A stretch of 64,000 nucleotides of DNA from Paratrimastix pyriformis (taxonomy: Eukaryota > Preaxostyla > Paratrimastigidae). Below are positions 31,184-42,476 of the stretch, piece after piece. How positions within the stretch are numbered: position 1 is the stretch's first letter; every line of letters starts with the position of its first letter. The notes under the pieces are model-generated. The model did not search any database, was not told the origin of the DNA, and saw nothing but the letters and a program-made list of their open reading frames with translations. Position numbers and translations under genes: made by a program. Location of the stretch: the NCBI GenBank assembly GCA_027972325.1, contig JAPMOS010000038.1, forward strand, positions 71,001-135,000. The letters are read 5' to 3'.

Positions 31184-34100
31184 TCAGTCGATTTCCTCAG
31201 TGCCTCGTCGCCCCTCCGCCCCGCCCGCGGCGGGCGGAAGCGCCACAGCCTCCTCCTCGTCCTCATCGGCCTCCTCCACCCCCTCGCCCTCGCCCTCGGC
31301 CTCCCCGTCTGTCCCGCTGTGCCCCTCGTCGTCCTCCCCACCCACCAGGCGCTCGGCCAGCACTTGGGCCTCCCGGGTGGCGTCCTCGGAGCCCTCGATG
31401 GCACAGGCCATGTCGAGCACATCCAGGCCACGCAGGCGCTGCCGAAGTTCGGCTGTGCAGGGGGGGCGAGTGAGGGCGGCGAGGAGCGAGTGAGGTGGTG
31501 CGTCCCCTGGGGTGGTTCTTCACAGACAGACACCGACAGGGACACCGACAGGGACACCGACAGGGACACCCGACAGAGACACCCGACAGACACAAGCACA
31601 GGACAAACACACAAGCACCCATGCTGCCCCCACGGACGCTGCTCGGCCAGGATGGCGAGGGCCCCGCAGAGCCACACGGCCACCTCGGAGTTGCCGCGGA
31701 ACTGGCGCAGGGTGTCGGCAAGCATCTCCAGGCTGTCCTCCACCTCCGCCAGCCGGGCCCGGTTGGCGTCTGGGGTGGCAGAAAAGATGGTGTTGATGAT
31801 CTTGATGCTGGTGTTGTTGATGATGTGATGTATTGGTGGTGATGATGATCTATCTGGTGACGCTGATGGGGTGCGTGATGCTGATGATACCAGGAGTGAT
31901 GATGAGGATGAGGATGAATGGTGATTGGGTGATGATGATTGGGTGATGATGATTGGATGATGATGATTGGATGATGATGACTGGATGATGATGACTGGAT
32001 GATGATGACTGGATGATGATGACTGGATGATGATGACTGGATGATGATGACTGGATGATGATGACTGGATGATGATGACTGGATGATGATGACTGGATGA
32101 TGACTGGATGATGATGATGACGACTGGATGATGACACTGCTGTTGATGCCAGGGGTGATGATGGCGGACCCAGGGAGACCAGGTTCCGGATGACCCGGCA
32201 GCACTCGGCAGCCAGCTCGGGCAAGGCGGATTCTTTGGCCGTGTCCAAGATATCCAGCACGACAGGCAGGGCCCCCGCCTCACCCAGCACAACCTTGTTG
32301 GCGGCTGGGAGGAGGAGCATGGAGGATGGGGCGTGTGGATGTGCGCGGTAGGTGAGGAGATGTCGGCAGCTGTGGAGGCGCGTTGATCCAGACGAACACG
32401 CCGACATTGAACACATTGAACGCATTGAACGCATTGACACATTGAACGCATTGACACATTGACACATTGACACATTGACACATTGACACATTGGCACACA
32501 TTGAACACATTGAACGCATTGAACACATTGAACACATTGACACATTGACGCATTGACACATTGACGCATTGACGCATTGACATATTGGCACATTGACGCA
32601 TTGACACATTGGCACATTGGCACATCGACGCATTGACACATTGACGCATTGACGCATTGACGCATTGACGCATTGACACATTGACACATTGACGCATTGA
32701 CACATTGACACATTGACACATTGACGCATTGGCACATTTGACACATTAACACAGTGACACATGAATCTGCCCTCATCGCGCACATTGGACACAGACACAC
32801 AGACACGCCCTGCCGCGCACACACAACCAACTCGGTCACCCGGGCGTCCAGGGGGACAGCACAGCATTGACACGCATGGCACCACACGGTATGACAGCAC
32901 GACACGCAAGGCATCTCACAGCAAAGACAGCACGACACACACAAGGCATCTCACAGCAAAGACAGCACGACACTACGATCGGGGCGGGGCGCAAACAGAC
33001 GGTGGGCAGCGATGTTGGCGAGGGAGCCGCAGATGCGTCTGAGCAGGTCCATCGACTCGTTGTGGGTCTGCAGGGCCTGAACCAGCAGCGGCACGGCGCC
33101 GGCGGCCGCGATCCGCGCCCGGTTGTCGACTGGATGTGGAAAAGGCGGCGGAAGGGAGAAGGTGTCGAGGGTGGGGGGAGCGGGTGAGAATGGGAAACAC
33201 ACATCGACACATCTGCCCAATCTGGACAGACAACACCACGCACAGATGCAATATCGACGCACGCACACACACACACACGTACGACACACGCACATAGATA
33301 GCACGGACAGCTGAAGGCGAGGTTCCAGAGGGCCGCGGCCTGCGCAGGCCATGACGACACATATCGACACACATGCCCAATTTGGACAGACAACATGCAG
33401 ATGGCGCGCACGGACGGATGTCATGCCATGGACCCACCAATATCGACGCACAGCACGCACACAAGTACACACACACACAAGCGCGCACAGAGCACGGACA
33501 GCTGAAGGCGAGGTTCCAGAGGGCCGCGCAGGCCATGTCGCAGACGGGCCCATCGGCGAGGTGCCTCTGGAGACAGTCCACCACAAGCGGGATAATCCCG
33601 GCGCTGGTCAGGGCCACCAGGTTGTCGTCTGGACGGGAGGGGTGGATGGCGGTGATGACGATGACGACGACGACTGATGCTGATGATCGAATGATGATGA
33701 TCGAATGATGATGATTGGATGATGATTGGATGATGACTGGATGATGATGACTGGATGATGATGATTGGATGATGTGATGATGATTGGATGATGATGATGA
33801 TTGGATGATGATTGGATGATGATGATGATGATTGGATGATGATGATGATGATGATTGGATGATGATGATGACTGGATGCTAATGACTGGATGCTGATGAC
33901 TGGATGGTGACTATGACTGGATGGTGACTATGACTGGATGCTGATGATTTCTCCTTTCTGTTTGATGCCCAGCACAAGCCGCCACCGCAGACCCACGGCC
34001 AGGTTGGAGACCAGTCTGCACGCCTGCCGTGCGACGGGCTGCAGGGCGGCGTGGGCCCGGAGGATGGCCATCAGGGGCGCGATCACCTCGGCATTGGCAA

Positions 34101-34621
34101 GGGCCACGGCCGCGGCTGACATGCGCTCCTTGGGCTCACACTCGCAGAACTCCGAACACGACACCAGCGCGGCTGCAATCTGGGCGGGCGGACATGGCGG
34201 GGTGGTGGGTGTTGGGACGACAAGGGCAGAAGGAAAACGGGACGATGTTTGAGAGGGAAGACGTCGGGGGGCAGTGCTTCGGGTGTCTTGTTGGACAGGC
34301 GTTCACCTGGCTGGTGGTGTGTGCGGATGATGGCGGGGTATGCATGACAGGTGTGGCATGGGGGTATGCATGACATGGGGGTCCCCCCGGGTCTGGGTGG
34401 CTCTACCCCCATGGCTGATGGCGGACCTCACCCGGCTGGTAGCTGGGGTGACGCCCCAGCCTCAGGACAAGCTCGTGGGCCATGGGACCCAAGGCAGAGA
34501 GGTCCAGGGCAGGGCCGGCAGGGGCGCTGTTGCCGGCGAGGGAGACACCGGCAGGGACGGGAGTCGGGACTGGGGTTGGGAGGGGGGGGAGGAGGAGGTG
34601 TGCGTGTTGAACATAAATCCA

Positions 34622-34696
<75 letters not shown>

Positions 34697-35311
34697 GAGA
34701 GACACCGCAAGAAATGTAGGCACAGTCCACGAGGGAAGCGCCATAGTCAAGCAGTGTCCACCAAGCCAACATACGCAAGCAGGCGGCAGCGAACAAGGGT
34801 CAGTCAACGGCAAAGCGCTCAGGCGGAAGAGCACGTCAACATCCGAGACCGGAAATCAGGACCCACAAGGGATCCGTCACATGGTGTGGATGGACAGCTC
34901 ACGCTCTCACCACATCGCACGGCAGCAGCATGTGTCGCGCCAAAGGGTCCCCGACACAGGCAAGACAAGGGGCAATCGGAGCATATGACACAGACCTTTT
35001 CGATTGGGTGCGCAAGTAGAATGTCGATGGCGAGCATCGACGACGGACGGGACGGGACGGCAACGAACGGGACGGGTCGGGACGGGACGGCGCACCAGGG
35101 ACGGGACGTAGGGGCAGCACGACCAGGACAGGCCACACGTAGCACAGAGGGCACGATGAAGAACGGGACGGACGGGACGGGACGGGACGGACACACACAC
35201 ACACACACAGATGGTGGTGGTGGTGGTGGGGGTGGTGAACGGCGGCGAGACCCGAGCGGTGGCGACGGGGGCGGAGCGACATCGGGAATGTTGCCCTGGG
35301 GTGATGATGAC

Positions 35312-35346
<35 letters not shown>

Positions 35347-36156
35347 GGATGATGATTGGATGATGGTGATGATGAGAGGAAGGTTGAAGATGAGGGGATG
35401 ATTGTGACGGTGGGTGGATGGATGGGTATCTTTATGAGGAGGAGGAGGAGGAGGAGGAGGAGGAGGAGGAGGAGGAGGAGGAGGAGGAGGAGGAGGAGGA
35501 GGAGGAGTGATACCGACCGTTGTGAGGAATTCCACTGCACGCTCCACATCGCCGAGGGCTGCGATGAGGGCCCGCTGGCACTGCTCCCGATCGAAGCTGC
35601 ACATGATGATGAATTGGGATGATGATCGGATGATGATGATGATGAGGATGATTGATGATTATATGATGATTGATGATGATGATGACGATGACTGGATGAT
35701 TGTGGCGGTGATGACGGGTGGGCGGCGGTGGCGGCGGTGATGATGATGATGATGATTTTTTGATGATTGATACCTTGATGATGACGAAGATGATGATGGT
35801 GATGACGATCATAATAAATTGGGGCCCTGTTGCAGAAACACCCATTCACGCAGGAGGAGGGAGGGACGGCGGGAGGGCGGATGCCGGCGCAGACCCCATC
35901 TCTTGCAACGAGTTCAGGGGCCCCTCCAGGGCCGCCAGGAAGCCCCGATCCATCGCGGGTCGGCCCTGCGGCGGTGGCGGCTGGGTCGTGGTGAGGAGGG
36001 GCGACGTGGGTCGGATGATTGACGGGATGATAGTTGATGATGTGAGGCGGATGATTGATGTTGATGCTGATACTTGAGGGGTGGTGGTGATGCTGTGATG
36101 CTGATGCTGATGAATGATGAATGATGACGATGAATGATGACGATGATGACGACGAC

Positions 36157-36253
<97 letters not shown>

Positions 36254-37724
36254 GGATGATGATGATTGGATGATGATGATTGGATGATGATGAATTGGAT
36301 GATGAATTGGATGATGATGAATTGGATGATGACTGGATGATGGCTGGATGATGATGACTGGATGATGAGGACCGGATGATGATGACCGGATGATGATGAC
36401 CGGATGATGATGACCGGATGATGATGATGATGATGATGATGATGGTCGGGATGCGATCGGGGCGATGATGGTCGTTGGGTGGGGCGAACATACGCCAGAT
36501 GATGCCGATGGTGCTGAGGAGTCAGAAGGCACACTTCACGAGGGAAGCGTCACCATCATCAAGCAGCAAGCACCAACGAAAAAGGGTCTCCAGCCATCCC
36601 CTCCAGCCATCCCATCCATCCCCTCCCCTCCAGCCATCCAGCCATCCAGCCAGCCAGACCTGGAGGTCGATCTCGGGGGCGGGGATGGGGATGGGCGACC
36701 CGCCCGGCTCCATGCCGCCCAGCGAGGCAGGCGCGTCCCAGTGAATCGCCGACGGTTCGGGCATCATGGCCATCCCACGGGAGGGCGAGGTGTACTCCCG
36801 GGTGACCGAGTTACACCCCTGGGTTTGGGTGTGTGGGGGCGCAGAGTGTGCGGGTGTCTGATTTGTGTGTCAACGTGTCAACGTTTCAGCGTTTCAGCGT
36901 TTCAGCGTTTCAATGCGTGTGTGTGCATGGATGTGTGTGTGTGTGCGTGCGCGTGGATGCCTCCCCCCAGCCACCAGACCTCGTCAGGAACGGGAATCGA
37001 GGGAGCGGGAGAGCACGACTGCTGCCCGGGCAGTGCCACTGCGCCCGCCAGCGACGGGATGGCGGCCCCTCCCGAGGGCGATGTCGACACGGCAGGGGGT
37101 GAGCTCCCGGGCACCAGGAATGCGATCTCGGACGAGGCCGGGGAGACCCCGGTTGAGGAGGCGGGACCGGCAATAGCCGCGGTCGAGGTGGACAGTGCCC
37201 GCAGGGCGGCGACCTTCTCCTCGAGGGACATGAGAACCTGGGGTGGCGTGGTCAGGGATGATGGCGAGATGATGGACGGGAGGCCGGCAGCGGGTGTGGC
37301 CGGGGCGGCGGAGGGTGTCGCGAGTGCCTGGGGGGTGGAGACGGGGCCAGGCGTGGGAGATCCGGATGGCGATGGGACTACTTCAGCGAGCGGTTGTCTA
37401 AAATAGAAGCGATTGAATATAAAGTGTGTGGAGAAGAAGCCGCACAGACACCACGCTGGACTCCTCGGGGTTGGCGAAATTGGGGTGGAGGATGGCAGCC
37501 GCCAGGTAAGCTCCATCAAAGACTCCGCCTCTCACCATCGACATGGAATAATTCGACACGAGAATTCCCGTGGTATCGAAGATTCTTATCCTTTCGGGAG
37601 GACAATCGAGGGCGGTCGCCAGCTGATTCTTGAGCGCATCAAAAGACGATTCTCCGGAAATTTCAAGAGCAAGGGCGTACTTTGAAATATGTCCACCGGA
37701 AGCAAGAATAATATAGAGCTTCAT
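31184..37724 (-). CDS. Ubiquitin-like / UBA / armadillo-repeat protein
   Basis: Start MKLYIILASGGHISKYALAL (37724): the N-terminal 75 residues look like a ubiquitin-like fold (ALDCPPERIRIFD). Then a Ser/Pro/Ala linker (exon about 37398-36979) and small exons. UBA domain: one exon ends LNSLQEMG (35910) and the next, after an intron of repeats, begins FDREQCQRALIAALGDVERA (35601), giving a perfect UBA core across the splice. Then armadillo-type exons at about 34180-33970, 33625-33510, 33130-32995, 32310-32160 and 31775-31640, each starting NLVAL/NRARI/NKVVL-like and ending in an asparagine helix (ALWNLAFS, GSLANIAAH, RVIRNLVSL). It ends in an acidic tail TEEID-stop. Inferred: an adaptor linking ubiquitinated cargo to ARM partners. 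Donors are nearly all GTCTG or GTCCG. Introns are huge and repetitive. Confidence 0.75.
31905..32131. repeat. 14-bp minisatellite (GGATGATGATGACT)
   Basis: About 12 copies plus GATGATT variants, in an armadillo-gene intron. Confidence 0.95.
32395..32760. repeat. 8-bp satellite (CACATTGA) over 360 bp
   Basis: More than 35 copies with CGCATTGA and GAACACATTG variants. The Cys/Val/Asn/Met-rich minus-strand frames over it are repeat artefacts. Confidence 0.95.
33230..33540 (-). repeat. Duplicated 3' edge of an armadillo exon
   Basis: GGCGAGGTTCCAGAGGGCCG occurs at about 33319-33338 and 33508-33527. The right copy is the end of the ALWNLAFS exon. The left copy, with the flanking CATATCGACACA(CA)TGCCCAA and TTGGACAGACAACA sequence also duplicated, is intronic. 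The whole duplicated unit is about 170-190 bp. Confidence 0.75.
33675..33935. repeat. GATGATTG / GATGACTG degenerate array
   Basis: GAT-based repeats fill the intron between two armadillo exons and end at the GTTTGATGCC near 33960. Confidence 0.9.
34629..34695. repeat. (CA)n microsatellite, about 33 copies
   Basis: Pure CA dinucleotide run in an armadillo-gene intron. Confidence 0.95.
34752..34992. repeat. Dispersed repeat, copy 1 (about 235 bp)
   Basis: Roughly 90 percent identical by eye to 50262-50491. Shared stretches include GGGTCAGTCAACGGCAAAGC, GGACCCACAAGGGATCCGTC and GCTCACGCTCTCACCACATC. It sits in an intron of the armadillo gene. Both copies have the same orientation relative to minus-strand host genes. 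No open frame or terminal repeat is evident. Confidence 0.85.
35425..35506. repeat. (GGA)n microsatellite
   Basis: About 27 GGA/GAG units immediately downstream (in the minus-strand sense) of the UBA second exon, close to its donor. Confidence 0.95.
36120..36460. repeat. (GAT)n array with GGATGATGATGACC variants
   Basis: A pure GAT run at about 36158-36250, flanked by longer-unit variants, in an intron upstream of the UBA exons. Confidence 0.95.
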
Positions 37725-37929
37725 CGTCTCCAAGGCCAGCAGAGTCTCAGTTTGTTTTTTGGGTGAGCCTCTCTTGCCCCGTGTCAATTGACTCTCTTCG
37801 GTTGCCAGTCAGTCAGTCTCGTGTTAATGCAGCCTCGTAGGAGGCTAACTAGATAATCGCAATCGAGAAGAGTTCACAAAAGGTTTTACTCCCATTTCCC
37901 CCATTTCCCAACCCGATTTCACAAAATAT

Positions 37930-40900
37930 CACCTCATCCCCAGCCACTTCAGCGCTTGAGGCCCAGCGTCAGGCCCAGATGTAGTCCCGCTTGGGCAGTG
38001 CCGCCATCCTGGCGAAAGCAAAGCAGGAAGAGAAGGAGACGGGAAGAGCAGCGACCTGAGACCCCACCCCCCTCCCTGCAGGTTTTGAGGACGAGCCCAT
38101 CCGGCGAGCCTGACGCTGCCGTCGTCCACCCGCAAAGGAGAGGGGTTCAGTCCATTGTTATGTAGAGGAGGCCTCGTTGTGGTGGCCACTAGTCTGCTGG
38201 ATGGGCACAGCAGGCAGCCGTCTCCGTCGCCGCGACGTAGCCTCCCGCCGGGCCCCCGCTCGCTGGCCACTGGCGGTGGTCCTGCCCGACGCTCCCGGAG
38301 CAGTTGAAGCCGGAGCGCATGGGCCTGAGCCAGGAAGTCCCCGCAATCCTGTTGACGGCCCCGATGGTCGGCCGTCCCCAGCCTGCCGCAGGCCTCCCGA
38401 TCATGATCTGCCACTTGTCGGCGCCCAGGGCCTCCAGCCGGGCCCAGTCCGGGGCCCCAAAGCGGCATGGAGGCGGTCCCAGGCCTTCTTGCGCAACTCC
38501 TCATAGGCGGGGCACTGCTGGATGATGTGCTGGGCATCCTCGAGCGGTCCCGCGCTGCAGCACACGCAGGCTCCTCCGCGCTCCGCCTCAGGTCTGCCCT
38601 TCCAGGTTCGGAGGAACTCACCATCGAGGTACATCCCTGCGCGCAGTTGGGCCGCAATTCGGCGCCCAGCCGGGCTCATGTCGTCCAGGTAGGCCTCGCT
38701 GCGGCCATAGTCCTGCTTGACCTGCCGCAGGAGCGCCAGCCTCGGGTGTGAGTGGGCATCCTCCACCTTCGCGCGCCACTGGGCCTCGACGTGCTCACGC
38801 ACCTTCTTCCGGACCATGTCCTTCCAGGCGGCAATGCCAATGGACCGGATCGTCTCGTCTCCAGGCCGGGCCCCTCTGCCCAGGCCATAGTCCCTCAGGA
38901 CCGCCTCGGCGGCACCGGCCCATTCGCCAATGCGCTGGTGCCCCTCCCTTGTCTCTGGGAGCTTCTCGCCCAGCTCCACCAGCTCACGGACGAGGCGGCC
39001 CTGCGGCAGCAGCTTGATCCGGCCCCACTCGATCATGACCTCCTGGGCCCGCAAAGCAGCGACCGGTGTCAGCCCCAGGTCCGCCTCGACAGCGGCAGAC
39101 GATGCTTGTCCCATGCACTGGAGGGCAAAACAGGCGAAGATGCGCTGCACCGTATCCATGGCCCGCTCCGCCTTCTTGTCGCGCAGATTAGGGAAAGCTG
39201 CCGCAGCCCAGAGCAACCTCGGGAGGCCAAAGGTGCGCCACAGTGCTCCGAGCAGCCTCGGAGGGAGAGCACCCACCCTGCCCAACAGCCGGCTGATGGA
39301 GCCCCTCATCGCGCAGGCCGCCCGGACACGGCCACTCGTGTAGGCCTTCGTGCTCGCATCGTCCTCAAGCTCCGCCCCAGGAAGCGGAAGCTCCGGGTCT
39401 GCGTCATCTCCCTGCCGCTAAGGCTCACTGACCACGGCTTCTGCTCGCCCTCAGCCTGCTTGTCGTTGGCCGACTCCTTCCTGCGCCTGGCCGCCCAGCA
39501 CTCGAAGACCATTGCACGACACTTGTCGGGTGACCACTCAAAGCGCCTCTCCAGGGCCACCGCCCCGCACTCGTCCAGGGCCTGCTGGAGTTCCTCGGGG
39601 CTCTCGGCCAAGACGGACACATCATCCGCAAAGAGGAGCCCGGGAATGCGCTCCTCCGCCCTGGCACCTGGACGCCAAGGTTCAGTGCCCGGAGTCTCCT
39701 GATGAGGCCATCAATGAAGAACAGGTAAAGGCCTGGGGACGCAGGGCACCCCTGACGGAGGCCCCGTTCGACTTGAAAGATGGGCCCCGCATGCCTCGCA
39801 CCACGACCGCTGCCTCGGTTGTACTGTACATGGCCGTCAGCAGGAGCATGAGGCATCCCCTGCAACCCCGCGCTCTCATGATCGCCCACAAGGTCGGCCG
39901 GCTGACGGTGTCGTACGCCGCCTTTATATCGAGAAAGGCGGCGTACGTGCTCTTAGCCTTGCGGCGGAGGGCCACGATCTGCTTCAGGGCAACGATTTGT
40001 TGTACAGCTGAGAAGTTTTCCGGAAGCCTCCTTGCTCGTCGCAAAGGCTCGGCTCCATGAAGAAACGCAGCCGCCGGTCCAGGGCCAACGCCAAGACCTT
40101 GGAGGCCACCGGCAGTAGGGCAATGGGTCTGTACGATGATTCTTGGTGCCTGTCACCCTTGTTCTTGTAGACCGGGACCAGATGGGAGAGGCGCCATTGC
40201 TGAGGCCAGAGGCTCCATCGCCAGGCAAGCTGGAACAGCAGGCAGAGGGCCTCTGTAAACGTTGAGCCCGCTCGCTTCAGGAACAGTGGAGGGATACCAT
40301 CGGGCCCCGGGGCCCGCTCCGCAGTGCTCCGAGAGCCATCTCAACTTCCTCCTGGGAGAGTGGCCTATCCATCGTCTCGGTTGCCTTGCGGTCCGCAGGC
40401 GGGGCTCAAACTCGAGGCTGAGGGGGAGGCGGGGGGGATCCGACTCGGGCGGCAGCTTGCCGACCTGACGGAAATGGGCCGTGAGGGCCTTAACGCCCTC
40501 CAATCTGCTGGCCAGGGTCTCCACCGTTGACTTGGTCCTCCCCAGGAGTCGGGTGAGGGTCCACCATGAGCGCTCCCCAGAGAGGCGGAACTCAGCCATC
40601 ATGTCATTCCGGGCTGCGCGGGCCTCCCGCCTGAAGGCACTGCGCGCCGTCTTTGCCCCAGGACCCCGCCTCTGGGCCATCTTGGCTCGCCATAGCTCAG
40701 CCAGTCGGGGAGTCCACCAGGCCCGGGAGGCGGCCGTGACTCTCTTTCGTCCAACCGCGCGTCGCCCGGCCTCGCGGAGGATGCCCAGCAGTTGCTCCCA
40801 CCGGCCCTCGAGCACTTCAGGGGAGGCCAGGCTCCTGGTGTCCTCCTCGAGCAGCGGCAGCATTTCGGCTGCCAAGAGGGATGCCTCCTCCTCGAACCTG

Positions 40901-41170
40901 GCCCAGTCAGCTTGGTCAAGGCACCAGGCCCATCGCGGCTTGGGACGGTACTTGTGCCTGGGACTGGGGGGTGGCGCGACTCGTATGGACCCTTCCAGCA
41001 ACAGGGCTCTGTGTTCGCACGCCGACTTCAGGACCTCATGCCCACCACGGTCCAGCTTCAAAAGTCTATTCGCACCTCCTCCTGGGGACGGAAAATCTCG
41101 AACGATGATCGCACCAAACTGAGGCCGCCAGTACCAGGCCGCTTGATGCCGGATTATGAGGTGTGCGGTC
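37930..41170 (-). mobile_element. APE-type non-LTR retrotransposon (LINE), 5'-truncated and frameshifted
   Basis: Reading on the minus strand from 41170: the end of a truncated endonuclease region, a linker with WWTPRLAELWRAKMAQRRG typical of LINE ORF2, then reverse transcriptase pieces in different frames: YKNKGDRHQESSYRPIALLP (about 40170-40100), FLDIKAAYDTVSRPTLW (about 39930), LLFADDVSVLAES (about 39625) and a final long frame to 38401 with a CCHC-like ACVCC...H...C motif (AQHIIQQCPAYEELRKKAWD). At least two frameshifts mark it as dead. About 470 bp of possible 3' UTR follow, and I see no clear A-tail. Its 5' break abuts the stop codon of the F-box/LRR gene at 41171. Confidence 0.85.
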
Positions 41171-42155
41171 CTACTGTGAGATGCAGCCGGGGTTCTGCCG
41201 GCGATCCTCCGGCTCTGGACCACTCGGCTCTTCCAGCACGACCAAATTGATTCCATTGGGAACCATCTCCAGCGCCATCTGCTGGATTTCAGCCGAAACT
41301 CCCAGCGACAGCCGCTGCAGAGTCGCCACTGCAGAGCTTGCGAGAAATTGCATAAGGTGCCGTCCACCCCTGCCGATGGCTTGCAGGCTTAGGACGCTCA
41401 GGGTGGGGACTGCAGCGCGTGTGAGCGTCACTGGCCCCTCAATCTCGCCGACGATGCGCATCTCACGAAGGGCAGGCGCTTCTCGAATCGTGAGCTGCAT
41501 CAAATGACAACAGTCCGCATCCAGAAGGCCAAGAGCCATCGCTGGGCCCAGAAATTGCAGAGAGAGTGACGCCCAAGGTACCCTGATGGAAATGGAGCGG
41601 AGCGTGTGGCAGAGTTTCTCGGGGACGTCCAGGGTGACGGGAGTGCGAGAGGAACTGGCGATCCCGAGGACGCTCAGTTCGGGAACGAGAGCCCCGGCGC
41701 AAAGCTGCCGGAGGAAAGTGGCCTGTTCCGGGCCAGGGTCCAGGTCGCACAACCGGGCAAGCTTTGGGGCGTGCGAGAGGAGGCCGTGGAGAAGGAGCGA
41801 CTTGCACATGGGCACTTCGGACTCCACCGAGGTCAGTTCGGGGAGGAGCTCGAAGACTTCGAGAATAACGAGGGGTTGAGGTGATTCTAAAAAAAGCCGT
41901 TGGAGTCGGGTGCAAATTCGGAGCTGCAGCAGGGCCAGGTTCGCCAAGATGCAGAGGTCCAGCAGAGACTCGCAAATGATGGCAAGTGTCGGAATTTCTC
42001 CTTGGATCTCGACCTGCGACAGTCCACGCGGAATGGGGCGGAGATGCGTCGTGAGAAGCGCGCGTGCGGGCGCAAACGTGCACTCGGTGGTGGTGATGAA
42101 GGAGGGAGAGACAGGTATCGTCAAGGCCCGAGGAGAGAGAGAGAGAGAGAGAGAG

Positions 42156-42354
42156 CCATCAACCCAGGCCCGCCGTGCGTGGCCAAGACCGACTGCGACA
42201 AGAAGCTGCTGCTTCCTGGTGCCGCCTGAGGGCTCGACGAGCTACGGGCTGAGCACTGAGTGGGACGGAGTCAACCAGTTGGTATTTTAAGTGATTTCTT
42301 TTCTCTCTTTGTTCCCCTTTTACGGGCCCTGGTGGCTCGGTTTTCCGGAATATG
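42156..42354 (+). mobile_element. 5'-truncated 3'-end copy of the GA-tailed retrotransposon
   Basis: This 199-bp segment (CCATCAACCCAGGCCCGCCG through TTTTCCGGAATATGA) matches 45981-46180 at all but about one position. It is preceded by a GA run (42131-42155) and followed by a short one. It is a dead-on-arrival insertion in the same orientation as the full-length copy. Confidence 0.9.
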
Positions 42355-42362
42355 AGAGAGAG

Positions 42363-42432
42363 TGGTATTTTAAGTGATTTCTTTTCTCTCTTTGTTCCCC
42401 TTTTACGGGCCCTGGTGGCTCGGTTTTCCGGA

Positions 42433-42437
<5 letters not shown>
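42363..42437 (+). mobile_element. Second, 75-bp tail fragment of the same retrotransposon
   Basis: TGGTATTTTAAGTGATTTCT to GGTTTTCCGGAATATGA repeats the last 75 bp of the preceding fragment exactly, then a GA run (42438-42474). This is head-to-tail stacking of three insertions separated by GA tracts. Confidence 0.9.

Positions 42438-42474
<37 letters not shown>

Positions 42475-42476
<2 letters not shown>

Noticed and set aside
32280-32944. Cys-Val-Asn-Met repeat protein
   Set aside because: Translation of an 8-bp satellite in an armadillo-gene intron.
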